DNA of 33,537 nucleotides from Roseburia sp. AM59-24XD (GTDB lineage Bacteria; Bacillota; Clostridia; Lachnospirales; Lachnospiraceae), in contig NZ_QUET01000032.1 in NCBI RefSeq assembly GCF_003478445.1, forward strand, positions 1-33,537, given 5' to 3'. Below are positions 8,337-19,265 of the stretch, one piece after another. Made by a program: the position numbers and the translations under genes. The notes below the pieces were generated by a model. It had not been told where the DNA came from. It saw only the letters and a list, made by a program, of their open reading frames with translations, and made no database searches. Position 1 is the stretch's first letter. Every line of letters begins with the position of its first letter.

Positions 8337-8365
8337 TTGACTTATTTCCCGTAAAACCCTATAAT
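8337..8365 (+). promoter_or_regulatory. Consensus sigma-A promoter of the TrpXYZ-type importer
   Basis: TTGACT at 8337-8342 and a perfect TATAAT at 8360-8365 are separated by exactly 17 bases, giving a leader of about 75 bases before the ATG at 8446. I saw no T-box or other riboswitch in that leader. This is the main feature of the 8183-8445 intergenic region, which also must hold the divergent kinase promoter. Confidence 0.8.
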
Positions 8366-8445
8366 TTATACAATTGCACACATTATTTAGTACAGCAGGA
8401 TTTCACCGTTCTGCGTACCGGCAACATCAAGGAGGAAATCTAACT

Positions 8446-9453
8446 ATGAAAAAGACATTCAAGAAACTTTTATCCGTAGCGCTCGCTTCGACAATGGTCG
8501 TTGGACTTGCAGGCTGCGGCAATTCCGCAACTACTAACGGCGGTTCTGATTCTACAGCAGACAAATCAGGCAAGACTTATACCATCGGTATCTGCCAGCT
8601 CGTACAGCACGAAGCTCTTGACGCTGCTACAGACGGCTTCAAGAAGGCTCTGAAGGATAAGCTCGGCGATAAGGTTAAATTCGATGAGCAGAACGCAGCC
8701 GGTGACGCACCGACATGTTCTACCATCTGTACATCATTCGTAACTAACAACTATGATCTGATCCTGGGTAATGCAACAGCCGCTCTTCAGGCTGCTGTTT
8801 CCTCAACAGACAGCATTCCGGTACTTGGTACCTCTGTTACAGACTATGGTACTGCTCTTGATATTTCTGACTGGAACGGCGTAACCGGCAAGAACGTTTC
8901 CGGAACAACCGACCTTGCTCCACTGGACCAGCAGGCCAAATGCATCAAGGAGCTTTTCCCGGATGCCAAGAACATCGGTATTATCTACTGCTCTTCTGAG
9001 CCAAACAGTATTTACCAGTCTACAACGATCACAAAGTATCTGGAAGATGAGGGCTACAAGATCAAAGAGTACACCTTCGCAGATTCCAATGATGTTGCTT
9101 CCGTTACAAAGAGCGCATGTGACGCATCTGATGTAATCTACATTCCTACCGATAATACAGCAGCATCCTGTACAGAGGCGATCAACAACGTAGCCGGTCC
9201 TGCTAAGACTCCGATCTTCGCCGGTGAGGAAGGTATTGCAAAGGGATGTGGTGTTGCAACACTTTCTATCAGCTACTATGATCTCGGATACGAGACCGGT
9301 GAGATGGCTTATGACATTCTCGTAAACGACGCTGACATCACAAAGATGGAAGTTAAGACAGCTCCTAAGTTCACAAAGGAATATATTGCAGACCGCGCTG
9401 ACGATCTGAAGGTAACTGTACCGGATGATTACGAAAAGCTTTCTACCAAATAA
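8446..9453 (+). CDS. ABC transporter substrate-binding lipoprotein (TrpX-like, COG2984)
   Basis: The product is 335 residues from the ATG at 8446, which follows AAGGAGG; an upstream ATG at 8374 lacks a ribosome site. The N-terminus is a lipoprotein signal (MKKTFKKLLSVALASTMVVG) with lipobox LAGC and the lipidated Cys at 24. A Ser/Thr/Gly linker leads to a periplasmic-binding fold starting TYTIGICQLVQHEALDAATD, the hallmark of the ABC_sub_bind family. It would capture a small ligand outside the membrane for the permease and ATPase encoded next. Some family members bind tryptophan or tyrosine, but ligand cannot be read from the sequence. The consensus promoter suggests high basal expression. 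Confidence 0.88.
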   Translation: MKKTFKKLLSVALASTMVVGLAGCGNSATTNGGSDSTADKSGKTYTIGICQLVQHEALDAATDGFKKALKDKLGDKVKFDEQNAAGDAPTCSTICTSFVTNNYDLILGNATAALQAAVSSTDSIPVLGTSVTDYGTALDISDWNGVTGKNVSGTTDLAPLDQQAKCIKELFPDAKNIGIIYCSSEPNSIYQSTTITKYLEDEGYKIKEYTFADSNDVASVTKSACDASDVIYIPTDNTAASCTEAINNVAGPAKTPIFAGEEGIAKGCGVATLSISYYDLGYETGEMAYDILVNDADITKMEVKTAPKFTKEYIADRADDLKVTVPDDYEKLSTK

Positions 9454-9476
9454 TTTTGGCGTATTGGAGGATTAAC

Positions 9477-10457
9477 ATGTCTTTATTAAATTATTTCGCA
9501 ACATTGAATCCGGTCGCATTTACGAATGCGCTTCCGGGCAATATTGCACAGGGTCTGATCTGGGGTATCATGGCACTCGGCGTATACATCACATTCCGCC
9601 TGCTTGATTTTGCCGATCTGACCGTTGACGGTTCCTTCGCAACCGGCGGAGCCGTTACCGTTATGATGACCATCAATGGTCACAGCATCTGGGTTTCACT
9701 TCTCTGTGCCTGCATCGCCGGACTTCTTGCCGGACTTTGCACCGGTCTGTTACATACCAAGCTCGGTATTCCACCGATCCTTGCCGGTATCCTGACACAG
9801 ATCGCGCTGTATTCGATCAACCTGAATATCATGGATCGTCATGCAAACCAGGCACTCAGTATTGACAAGTATAACCTGATCATTTCTTCCCGCCAGCTGA
9901 CCCATGCGATTATCGTTGGCGCAATATTTGCAATCGTTCTCATCGCACTTCTCTACTGGTATTTCGGTACTGAGCAGGGTTCTGCGATCCGTGCGACCGG
10001 ATGCAATCCGGCCATGAGTAAGGCACAGGGAATCAACATCGACACGATGAAGCTGATCGGTCTTGCCCTCTCCAACGGAATCGTTGCTCTGTCCGGCGGA
10101 CTTCTGGCACAGTATTCCGGCTTCTCCGATGTCAACATGGGACGCGGCGGCATCGTTATCGGTCTCGCAGCCGTGATCATCGGCGAGGTTCTCGGTGATG
10201 CGATCCTCGGAAAGCACATGGACTTCAAGGGACGCCTTACCTTCGTGGTACTCGGCGGTATCATCTACTATATCGTTATCGGTATCGTTCTCTGGCTGAA
10301 GATGCCTAGTGATGATCTGAAGCTGTTCACAGCGATCATTGTTGCAGTCTTCCTTGCAGTTCCGTATCTGAAAGGAAAGAGCAAAAGCTCCTTCAAGAAA
10401 GCCGGAAAGCGTTCTGCAGCGGCTTTAAGCAGTGCGTCAGCAAAGGAGGGCAAATAA
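9477..10457 (+). CDS. ABC transporter permease (TrpY-like, COG4120)
   Basis: The product is 326 residues. I place the start at ATG 9477 because TTGGAGG lies 6-10 bases ahead; the longer frame from 9456 starts inside that ribosome site. It has about eight hydrophobic segments and the typical family opening QGLIWGIMALGVYITFRLLD followed by FADLTVDGSFATGGA, then GCNPAMSKAQGI and ALSNGIVALSGGLLAQYSGF, as in branched-chain-type permeases. The C-terminal ~25 residues are Lys/Ser-rich and cytoplasmic. It forms the membrane channel for the importer. The ATPase gene begins immediately after its stop. Confidence 0.88.
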   Translation: MSLLNYFATLNPVAFTNALPGNIAQGLIWGIMALGVYITFRLLDFADLTVDGSFATGGAVTVMMTINGHSIWVSLLCACIAGLLAGLCTGLLHTKLGIPPILAGILTQIALYSINLNIMDRHANQALSIDKYNLIISSRQLTHAIIVGAIFAIVLIALLYWYFGTEQGSAIRATGCNPAMSKAQGINIDTMKLIGLALSNGIVALSGGLLAQYSGFSDVNMGRGGIVIGLAAVIIGEVLGDAILGKHMDFKGRLTFVVLGGIIYYIVIGIVLWLKMPSDDLKLFTAIIVAVFLAVPYLKGKSKSSFKKAGKRSAAALSSASAKEGK

Positions 10458-11252
10458 ATGTTAGAGATTCGTAATGTACATAAAACCTTCAACCTTGGCA
10501 CGATCAACGAGAAGCACGCCTTAAATGGCGTAGATCTGACTCTTGACGAAGGCGATTTCGTCACCGTCATCGGTGGAAACGGTGCCGGCAAGTCAACGAT
10601 GCTCAATGCCATCGCAGGCTCCTGGCCGGTTGATGAAGGTTCTATCCTGATCGATGGTGTAGACGTCACAGGACTTCCTGAATTTAAGCGTGCCACATTC
10701 CTTGGCCGTGTGTTCCAGGATCCGATGACCGGAACCACTGCCACCATGCAGATCGATGAGAACCTTGCACTGGCAGCCCGCCGTGGTCAGAGACGTGGTC
10801 TTGGCTGGGGTATCTCCAAGAAGGAGAAGACTCAGTTCCACGAGCTGTTAAAGACTCTCGATCTTGGTCTCGAGGATCGTATGACCTCAAAGGTCGGTCT
10901 GTTGTCCGGTGGACAGCGTCAGGCAGTCACTCTGCTGATGGCATCCTTAAAGAAGCCGAAGGTTCTGCTTCTGGACGAACACACCGCTGCATTGGATCCA
11001 AAGACAGCGGCAAAGGTGCTCGCCCTCACCGATAAGATCATCGAGGAGAATCACCTGACCGCTATGATGGTCACACACAACATGCGTGATGCGATCGCAC
11101 ACGGCAACCGTCTGATCATGATGAACAACGGACGTGTGATCCTGAATATTTCCGGCGAGGAGAAGAAACGTCTCACCGTAGAGGATCTTTTAGTGAAGTT
11201 TGAGGAAGTATCCGGAGAAGAGTTTGATTCGGATAAGGCTTTGCTCGGATAA
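10458..11252 (+). CDS. ABC transporter ATPase (TrpZ-like, COG1101)
   Basis: This 264-residue ATP-binding subunit has Walker A GGNGAGKST at 39-47, signature LSGGQRQA, Walker B LLLDEHTAALD and the switch His in MVTHNM. The ATG directly follows the permease TAA, with GGAGGGC in the permease end as its ribosome site, so translation is coupled. It powers import by the preceding lipoprotein and permease. A strong terminator closes the three-gene operon. Confidence 0.9.
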   Translation: MLEIRNVHKTFNLGTINEKHALNGVDLTLDEGDFVTVIGGNGAGKSTMLNAIAGSWPVDEGSILIDGVDVTGLPEFKRATFLGRVFQDPMTGTTATMQIDENLALAARRGQRRGLGWGISKKEKTQFHELLKTLDLGLEDRMTSKVGLLSGGQRQAVTLLMASLKKPKVLLLDEHTAALDPKTAAKVLALTDKIIEENHLTAMMVTHNMRDAIAHGNRLIMMNNGRVILNISGEEKKRLTVEDLLVKFEEVSGEEFDSDKALLG

Positions 11253-11287
11253 GCTTGGATATTTACGCCGAAGGGCGTATCAAAACG

Positions 11288-11324
11288 AATCCCCATCTGT
11301 TATAATGGATGGGGATTTATTTTT
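11288..11324 (+). terminator. Strong intrinsic terminator of the importer operon
   Basis: A perfect 10-base stem (11288-11297 with 11308-11317, GATGGGGATT on the right arm) with a 10-base loop is followed by TATTTTTG. A smaller hairpin, TACGCC/GGCGTA with a GAAG loop, lies at 11264-11279 just before it. Confidence 0.85.
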
Positions 11325-11375
11325 GTAGAAATGAGCGGTTTAGTTCTCCATTTTCAGAAAGGATAGAAAGATATT

Positions 11376-12335
11376 ATGTTACATTTTGGAATAATCGGTG
11401 CAGGAAATATTGCACATAAATTTATCGAAGCAGTCCGCATGACAACAGAGGCAGACGTCACTGCAGTTGCAAGCAAGTCCATGGAGCGCGCCAAAGCGTG
11501 GGCCAAGAAGGAATCACTTTCTTTATATTATGACAGCTACGAAAAACTGCTTGCCGATCCGGACATTGATGTGGTCTACATCGCAACACTTTCCAATGCA
11601 CATTATGACAATATCAAGGCATGTCTTCTGGCGGGCAAGCATGTTATCTGCGAAAAGCCAATGACGCAGACAGGCGCACAGGCCCGGGAGGTCATTGATC
11701 TTGCACGCGAAAAGCATTTATTTTTGATGGAAGGAATGTGGTCACGTTTTCTGCCAAAGTCCACACGCGTTCGCCAGTGGATCCGGGACGGCCGCATCGG
11801 CGAGCTTCATCTGATGCAGGCAAATATCGGCTGGAAAGCAGATAAGGAATACAGCAGACGTTTGTTTTATCCGGAGCTTGGTGGCGGTTCCCTGTACGAC
11901 ATCGGCATCTATCCGATGGAGCTTCTGCCCTACTATGCCGACCAGAAAATCCTTGCCATGCAATTTCTGAAAAAGGACTATCCAACCGGCGTTGATGATA
12001 TGGTCAGCTTAAATCTTCAGCTGGAGCACTGCATCGCCAACATCCAATGCTCCTTCACGACCAAAATGCCGGAGGATGCCTACCTTTACGGAAGCGACGG
12101 CTACATTCACATTCCTAAGATCCATTTCGGCAACCGTGCCAGACTCTATGATCTGAACGACCGTCTGGTGGAAGATTTCCATGAGGGCGAAGAAAACGGA
12201 TTTTATTATGAAGCAAAAGAAGTAATTTCCTGTATACAAAAAGGACAAACCGAAAGTGCGGTCTGTCCTCTGGAAATGACATTAGAAAATGCGCGTTTGT
12301 TTGATCAGGTTCTGAGGGGAGAAGGAAGGGACTAA
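11376..12335 (+). CDS. Gfo/Idh/MocA-family oxidoreductase
   Basis: The 319-residue product has an N-terminal Rossmann fold with GAGNIA at 8-13, the conserved EKP at 93-95 and a GGGSLYDIG motif at 169-177 in the C-terminal alpha/beta domain, where Asp175 and Tyr179 fit the usual catalytic positions. Such enzymes oxidise or reduce sugars, inositols or trans-dihydrodiols with NAD(P). The substrate cannot be told. AAAGGA precedes the ATG. The gene stands alone after the importer terminator and converges with carbamate kinase; the stop codons are only five bases apart with no terminator between them. Confidence 0.85.
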   Translation: MLHFGIIGAGNIAHKFIEAVRMTTEADVTAVASKSMERAKAWAKKESLSLYYDSYEKLLADPDIDVVYIATLSNAHYDNIKACLLAGKHVICEKPMTQTGAQAREVIDLAREKHLFLMEGMWSRFLPKSTRVRQWIRDGRIGELHLMQANIGWKADKEYSRRLFYPELGGGSLYDIGIYPMELLPYYADQKILAMQFLKKDYPTGVDDMVSLNLQLEHCIANIQCSFTTKMPEDAYLYGSDGYIHIPKIHFGNRARLYDLNDRLVEDFHEGEENGFYYEAKEVISCIQKGQTESAVCPLEMTLENARLFDQVLRGEGRD

Positions 12336-12340
12336 AGTGC

Positions 12341-13270
12341 TTACCCGCATTGTATTCTCGTTCCGCTGGTGCCATCGAGTATGTCCCATATTCGGGTCAG
12401 TGATCCGATGACTGCCGTTCCGCCCTGCCGGTGAGTGACAAAGCGTTTTGCCGCCTGCACCTTCGGAAGCATGCTACCCTCCGGAAACTGTCCCTGCTCA
12501 ATATATGTTTCCATGTCCTGCAGCGTCACCTGATGCAGTGCACGCTGATCCGAAGTGCCATAATTTACAGAAACATATTCCTCGCCGGTCAGAATAAGCA
12601 GTTCATCTGCACCGGTGTCACAGGCGATCTGCTCCGCTGTGAAATCCTTGTCAATCACAGCACTGACTCCCTGCAGGCTTCCATCAGCTTCCCGCACAAC
12701 CGGGATGCCTCCGCCGCCACCGCTGATCACGATCGCACCGGCATCTAACAGTCTGCGGATCGTATCGATCTCCACGATCCCTTCCGGCTTTGGAGATGCA
12801 ACCAGCCGGCGGTAACCCCGCCCGGAATCCTCCGCCATCACCATGCCGGTTTCCTCTGCGATCTGCCGTGCCTGCTCCTTCGTATAAAACGGTCCGATCG
12901 GTTTGGTCGGCTTGAGGCTTTCCAGCTTATCCCGATCCACCAATACCTGTGTCACGATTGTAGCTACCTGCAGATCACTTTTTCTTGTCTGCAGTTCATT
13001 ATAAATGTGCTGCTGCAACGGATATCCGATCATTGCCTGCGTCATTGCCACACACTCATCCATGGAATTTTCCGGGATGACCGGGCGTGCCGCTTCATTC
13101 TGGATCACAAGATTACCGATCTGCGGTCCGTTTCCATGAACCAGCACGATATGATGACCCTTCACCGCAAAATCGACTGCTGCCACAGCGATCTCACGAA
13201 GGATCCGGTCCAGATCTCCGGCATTCTGTGCCAGCGCGTTCCCACCAATTGCTATTACATATGTACTCAT
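12341..13270 (-). CDS. arcC: Carbamate kinase
   Basis: This 309-residue enzyme makes ATP and carbamate from carbamoyl phosphate and ADP in the catabolic direction. Family marks are YVIAIGGNAL at the start, HGNGPQIGNL, SPKPEGIVE and VISGGGGGIPVV. I chose ATG 13270 because the AATAGGA site is 9 bases before it; ATGs at 13276 and 13279 are too close to it. The gene is last in the long minus operon, 11 bases after AllG. In E. coli the corresponding kinase (YbcF/AllK) sits beside fdrA-ylbE-ylbF and converts carbamoyl phosphate from oxalurate, which supports an energy-conserving role here. Confidence 0.92.
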   Translation of the reverse strand: MSTYVIAIGGNALAQNAGDLDRILREIAVAAVDFAVKGHHIVLVHGNGPQIGNLVIQNEAARPVIPENSMDECVAMTQAMIGYPLQQHIYNELQTRKSDLQVATIVTQVLVDRDKLESLKPTKPIGPFYTKEQARQIAEETGMVMAEDSGRGYRRLVASPKPEGIVEIDTIRRLLDAGAIVISGGGGGIPVVREADGSLQGVSAVIDKDFTAEQIACDTGADELLILTGEEYVSVNYGTSDQRALHQVTLQDMETYIEQGQFPEGSMLPKVQAAKRFVTHRQGGTAVIGSLTRIWDILDGTSGTRIQCG

Positions 13271-13281
13271 GTGCATCATTC

Positions 13282-14705
13282 CTATTCATTTCCAGAAGTA
13301 TACTTGCGGACATAAGCAAGCAGCGCCTTATAGAAGCATTCCATTGGCGGTGAAACAATTCCCGCACCGATCTGTCCTACGCCTGCATCCTTATGGGCGA
13401 TTCCGGTATTGATGATCGGAAGGATTCCCGTCTCGATCACCTTAAGCATATCAATTCCCATTGCACTTCCCTTGAAATTCAGGCTTGGCAGAGCATATGC
13501 CGGGTTACTGTCCACGCAGATACTGTACATTTTTCGGGACACTGCCAGCGCATCATCCGTTGTTCCTCCAACAAACTGTACAATTGCCGGAGCGCCGCCC
13601 ATGGCGAAGCCGCCGATCCCCATCGTCTCTGTGATCGCGCTGTCTCCGATATCTCTGTTTGCATCCTCTTTGCCGTAGCCCGGGAAGTAAAGTCCCTCAA
13701 TATAGTTGGACTCTCCCTCAAACCATTCCTCTTCCGGAAGACCGCTGACCTTAATACCGAAATTGACACCGTTTCGTGCCATAACCGTGAGCACGGTTGC
13801 ATATTCTACGCCCTGTCCTGCCGCCAGACAGATCTTACATGCCGGCATCGACAGATTGAGGAAATAGTGATCGTTTCCCGCAATAAATGAGAGCACTCTC
13901 TCAAGCACCTCTTTATCCTCCACTGCCTGCAGAAGAAGCAGACTGATCTGCTTATAGAAAAGACTTGTCGCCGCCTTATTTCTGTTGTGACACTCATCGC
14001 CCATCTGCAGTGCCTGCGCCGTGATCAACTGAATATCAATGCCGTCCGTCAGAGCAAGTGCTTATGAAGCGCCGGCGCAAATTCATCCCGGATCCATGCA
14101 AGGCGGTTTAATACTTCCTCGGAATATGCTCCGAAACGAAGCACCTTTCCAAGTCCCTCATTCACGTTACAGTATGCATATGTGCCATTGGTCATATCCT
14201 TGATCACATGAACCGGCATGGATGGAGAGATCACTCCTGCCATCGGACCCACGGCATGATAGCTGTGACACGCTCCGAAGGTGATCTTTCCTTCTTCGAT
14301 GATCTTCTCCGCCTCAGCGGCATCGGAAGCCAGCCCCTCATAGATCACGGCTCCTATCACAGCTCCGCGCATCGGGCCACACATTTCATCCCAGTCAATA
14401 TCCGGTCCGGAATGAAGAATCGTCGTCTTGGTCATTCCCGGAATACATTCCAGTGCCGGACGGATATCAACCAGCATCGGCTTTGCCGCACGGATCCTTG
14501 CGATCACCTCCGCATTCGCCTGCGCAATTTTGTCACGCATCGGTTCGATCGCATCCAGCGCAGCAAGAATTTCCTTATTACCGCCCGCAACCGGCTTCCA
14601 GTCTACCTGACAGACCGTTGCCGCCTGTGCCTCCATGTCCTCCTCAAACCGTTTCAGTCCTACATTTATAATAGATATTTTATCCTTGTTTAATATTGGA
14701 TTCAT
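13282..14705 (-). pseudogene. allG: DUF1116 protein, AllG/YlbE-like, frameshifted
   Basis: Two abutting frames (14705-14049 and 14028-13282) make one DUF1116 protein if a single base is added near 14061. The first frame ends APALHKHLL and stops; with one extra base it reads APALHKALALTDGIDIQLIT and joins the second frame at ITAQALQMGDECHNRNKAATS, the family hallmark. The restored protein is about 474 residues. In E. coli this is one subunit of the anaerobic oxamate carbamoyltransferase AllFGH, together with FdrA and YlbF, both encoded upstream here. ATG 14705 starts after an AAAGGA site. With the frameshift as given, the product should not work; a consensus error is equally possible. Confidence 0.8.
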
Positions 14706-14768
14706 CTGATGCACCATCCTTTCCCACACAATTCCGGCAAACAAACCGCTCTGCATATGTCTGTTTAT

Positions 14769-16295
14769 TTATTGTGCCGACACGAGTTCACAGGCAAGCT
14801 TCACTGCCTCGATATTGCTCTCCGCAACCATGCAGCCCGCATCCTCCAACAGCTTTTTCTGCTGCGCTTTATTCTGCGAATCTGCTTTTGTCCCGCACAC
14901 ATACGTCACAAAAACCACCTCGCGTCCTTCTTCTGCCGCAAGTTTTTTTCCTTCCCGGATCGTGTCGATCGTCCCTCCGACAGGATCTGCACCGGAGCCA
15001 TATCCCAGTTCAAAATCAAGCAAAACTACTGCTGTCTCCGGATCCTTACATTCCTCGAGAATTCTTTCATTGCGAATCGTCGGGTCCATCATCGGATGCG
15101 GTCTTCCATTCGTAAACTGATCGTCACCAAGATCCAAAAGCACATTTCCATGACTCGCAAATACATCCTCCAACATTGAAGATTCCTCATGGGAAACATT
15201 GGAATATACGTCCTTTAACTTATTCTGCAGATAATAGAAGCTCTCTGCGCACAGGGTACCGCCACAATAAAGTCCGCGAATATATTTCTGTTTCGGTGAA
15301 AAAGAGATGGTATCCGCAATAATATTTTCGCACGGAAGAACCACGGTTCCACGGGAAAGCTCAACTGCCTTTGCCGCTGCTTCCCGCAGGGATTCTGCCA
15401 CAATCACATTTTCTTCGGAAACCTCGACCGGCTCTCTGTTTGTGATCGCAAGAACCACCGGTTTGGTCAGCTCTTCACGGATCAGTTCCCGGATCTGCTC
15501 AAACACTTCACTGTCCGGTAATTTGGACACCATAACAATGATCTTTGTCCGCTCATCTGCCTGCAGCAAACGAAGCGCATCCTTCATCATGATCCCGCCA
15601 ATCTCCCGGCTAAGATCCCGGCCGCCGACTCCGATCGCATTGGAAATACCGCCACCATATTCGCTGATCAGCGTCATTACCTCCTGCATTCCGGTTCCGG
15701 ATGCCCCGGCGATACCGATATCTCCGGCATTGACCTGATTGGCAAAGCAGAGTCCCACTCCATTAATCAGACATGTCCCACAATCGGGACCCATCAAAAG
15801 CAGCTCCTTCTCATGTGCCAGTTCCTTCAGTTCTTTTTCCTGCATGACCGTAATATTATCGCTGAAAAGCATGACATTTTTTCCTGCCTTTAAAGCCACT
15901 CTCGCCTCACGTCCGGCGTATTCTCCCGGAACAGAGATCACAACCAGATCCGCCTCCTCTTCCTGCGACATCGCCTGTTTCAGGCTAGTATAATTTTCTT
16001 TCTGATGCTCCTTACCGCTCTCATCGCCCTTCAGTCTGCGCTCGATCTCCTGCTTTATCTCCTCTTCCTCTGTGCTATCGGAAATCTCAAAAGCGATCAT
16101 CAGATCATTTTCATCACAGCTTTCCACCTCATCGTTGCTTAGACCAACGTGCTCCAAAAGCTCTTTGTTCATCGCGGTTCCCATGGACACCACGATATTG
16201 TCCACATCATCCCGCTTTTTGATCTGCGCTGACAGCGACATCAGCGTCACGGAATCATAATATTCATTTTTGCGTATCTCAATATATTTCTTCAT
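14769..16295 (-). CDS. fdrA: FdrA, acyl-CoA synthetase-fold subunit of oxamate carbamoyltransferase (AllF)
   Basis: The product is 508 residues from ATG 16295, which overlaps the AllH stop as ATGA and follows GGGAGG inside AllH; the longer frame from 16334 has no such site. The fold is that of succinyl-CoA synthetase alpha/beta: a CoA-binding-like domain with LLMGPDCGTCLINGVGL, IGIAGASGTGMQE and GVGGRDLSREIGG, then a ligase domain with LDFELGYGSGADPVG. FdrA with YlbE and YlbF forms the AllFGH enzyme that phosphorolyses oxalurate to oxamate and carbamoyl phosphate in E. coli. No oxalurate-forming genes are present here, so the substrate may differ. This is the only intact AllFGH gene in the window. 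Confidence 0.88.
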   Translation of the reverse strand: MKKYIEIRKNEYYDSVTLMSLSAQIKKRDDVDNIVVSMGTAMNKELLEHVGLSNDEVESCDENDLMIAFEISDSTEEEEIKQEIERRLKGDESGKEHQKENYTSLKQAMSQEEEADLVVISVPGEYAGREARVALKAGKNVMLFSDNITVMQEKELKELAHEKELLLMGPDCGTCLINGVGLCFANQVNAGDIGIAGASGTGMQEVMTLISEYGGGISNAIGVGGRDLSREIGGIMMKDALRLLQADERTKIIVMVSKLPDSEVFEQIRELIREELTKPVVLAITNREPVEVSEENVIVAESLREAAAKAVELSRGTVVLPCENIIADTISFSPKQKYIRGLYCGGTLCAESFYYLQNKLKDVYSNVSHEESSMLEDVFASHGNVLLDLGDDQFTNGRPHPMMDPTIRNERILEECKDPETAVVLLDFELGYGSGADPVGGTIDTIREGKKLAAEEGREVVFVTYVCGTKADSQNKAQQKKLLEDAGCMVAESNIEAVKLACELVSAQ

Positions 16296-17359
16296 ATATT
16301 TGTTCCTCCCGAAAGTCCAAACAAAACGCCGCACATCATATCGGTTCCCGATGTGCTTCCATAACGGATCACATTATGTACGGCTCTTTTCTGCACCTCC
16401 CAGTCCCCCTGTGCCATTGCATCAAATAACTGCCACAGAGACCTTCTCACCAGACCACGCCAGGCATTTTCCAGCATGGCACTGCTGACTGCGCCGGTAC
16501 TTCCACGGATCCAGTCCCGGTATCGATCCATATCCATCGCCCCGCGCCAGGAATCTCCTCTCGCGTAGCTGCCGCAAACAATCCGCACAGGAAATCATCT
16601 CCCGATGGTGTCATACCGATTCCAAGCCCCAGAAAGCCGGATACCGCTTGCCGGATCTTGCTTTGATAATCATAATCAAAACACCTCTGACTTGTACAAG
16701 CATTCTGATCTGCCGGTACCACTTGATCTGTGCAAGCCTTCTGAGTCTCTGCAGCCACTTGACCGGTGCCGGTTTTTCGATTCTCCAAAGCCGTCCCGGC
16801 TGCCAGAGCCGCCTGCAGACGATGCAGCCTCTCCCGAAACATTTTTCCATATTCATCCAGATACGGCTGATCAAATAACGCATCGTAAAGACTGCTTTTA
16901 TTGCCGTATATTTCCACCAGATGACTGATCCGACTTATGGTCTGTCGGGAAATGTTCTGTCCGATTTCAGGGACATACGGAACTGTTTGGACCTGCACAT
17001 GATCCAGCGAAATATGAACTAAGCTGCCAAGACAGATCATATCCGTCTGCCAGACAACCGGATCTCCTGCCTTAAGCAGCAGGGTTTTCAAATCTATATC
17101 CTCCACAAGCAAAATGGCTCCCGCAAAGGTTTCTGTCCCCTGATTCACCAATGAGAAAAGCGTCCCCTGCTCTGTCACAACATTGATCACATGATGAAAT
17201 ACCGAATGAATCCTTCCGGAAAGCAGAACATTTCCCGTCGTGACTTTTTCACAATCTGACAGATTTTGGCTGCATAAATTCACATCAGATGGTTCTCCTT
17301 CCACAGAAGACTGTGGAACGAAAATTTCTTCCGCCTGCAAATACTGTTTTGCATTACGC

Positions 17360-17367
<8 letters not shown>
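16292..17367 (-). pseudogene. allH: DUF2877 protein, AllH/YlbF-like, frameshifted
   Basis: The first frame (start ATG 17367, overlapping the allophanate hydrolase stop in ATGCGTAA) carries the DUF2877 core GLGIGMTPSGDDFLCGLF and then runs out of homology. The second frame, open to the stop at 16292, continues with DMDRYRDWIRGSTGAVSSAM and ends in the family tail YGSTSGTDMMCGVLFGL. Adding one G in the GGGG run (CCCC at 16540-16543 on the plus strand) joins them into a protein of about 358 residues. YlbF/AllH is the third subunit of oxamate carbamoyltransferase. Codon use is like its neighbours, so this is either a consensus error or very recent loss. Confidence 0.75.
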
Positions 17368-18699
<1,332 letters not shown>

Positions 18700-18813
18700 A
18701 AACAACATTCCTTTCCTGTGTATTTTTTCATATCTTATAGTCTTATGATAACAATACGCCCCGGTGATTTCCTTGTGGAGATGCCACAGTTTCTCACCAC
18801 CCATTTTATGTCT

Positions 18814-19218
18814 TTATGACAATTTCTGTGTTTCCTGCACATAATACCGCCAGCCGCCATAGCGGGATATGTCCGTAAGACCTTCCTCTGCCCCCGCCTG
18901 ACCGACAAAGCTGATCACTTCCTGCCCGTCCTGCAGACGCATCTTACCAAGCCCAAGCGGCGCGGGTATCATCTGCAGAAAACTTCCGATCCGGGACAAT
19001 GCAATGCGCCAGACCTCCACCTCAAGCTCTGTCCCGTTTTGCGTACAGACAAGCATTGGTTTCTCCGGCTCTGTCGCTGTCCTAACCATACGGTAAACCG
19101 GTGCTGTGTGGTCGGTTCTGTCATAAACTGCTCCCAGTCCGGTAAGCTGATGTTCCAGCGCAAAGCCTCTCATGTGCAGTCCACAGACCGCAAGCTCTAC
19201 GATTTCCTCTTCGTTCAT
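18814..19218 (-). CDS. Stand-alone allophanate hydrolase C-terminal domain protein
   Basis: The 134-residue product starts at ATG 19218 after TTTGGAGG. It matches the C-terminal domain of fused allophanate hydrolases: VCGLHMRGFALEHQLTGLGA, EVEVWRIALSRIGSFLQMIP, PAPLGLGKMRLQDGQEV and the end DISRYGGWRYY. The fold is gamma-glutamylcyclotransferase-like. In a fused enzyme this domain has been reported to decarboxylate N-carboxycarbamate released by the amidase domain. Here it is a separate gene just upstream of that amidase, about 114 bases away, so the two presumably form a complex or act in sequence. Confidence 0.8.
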   Translation of the reverse strand: MNEEEIVELAVCGLHMRGFALEHQLTGLGAVYDRTDHTAPVYRMVRTATEPEKPMLVCTQNGTELEVEVWRIALSRIGSFLQMIPAPLGLGKMRLQDGQEVISFVGQAGAEEGLTDISRYGGWRYYVQETQKLS

Positions 19219-19265
19219 GTTTCCTCCAAATACTGTCCGTTTTTTCGGACAGACCATTTTCTCTT

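Noticed and set aside
8366..8445. T-box or other amino-acid riboswitch before the TrpX-like gene
   Set aside because: The leader is too short and the conserved T-box sequence with its terminator stem is absent.
12336..12340. Terminator between the oxidoreductase and carbamate kinase genes
   Set aside because: The stops are five bases apart and no stem with a T run is present on either strand.
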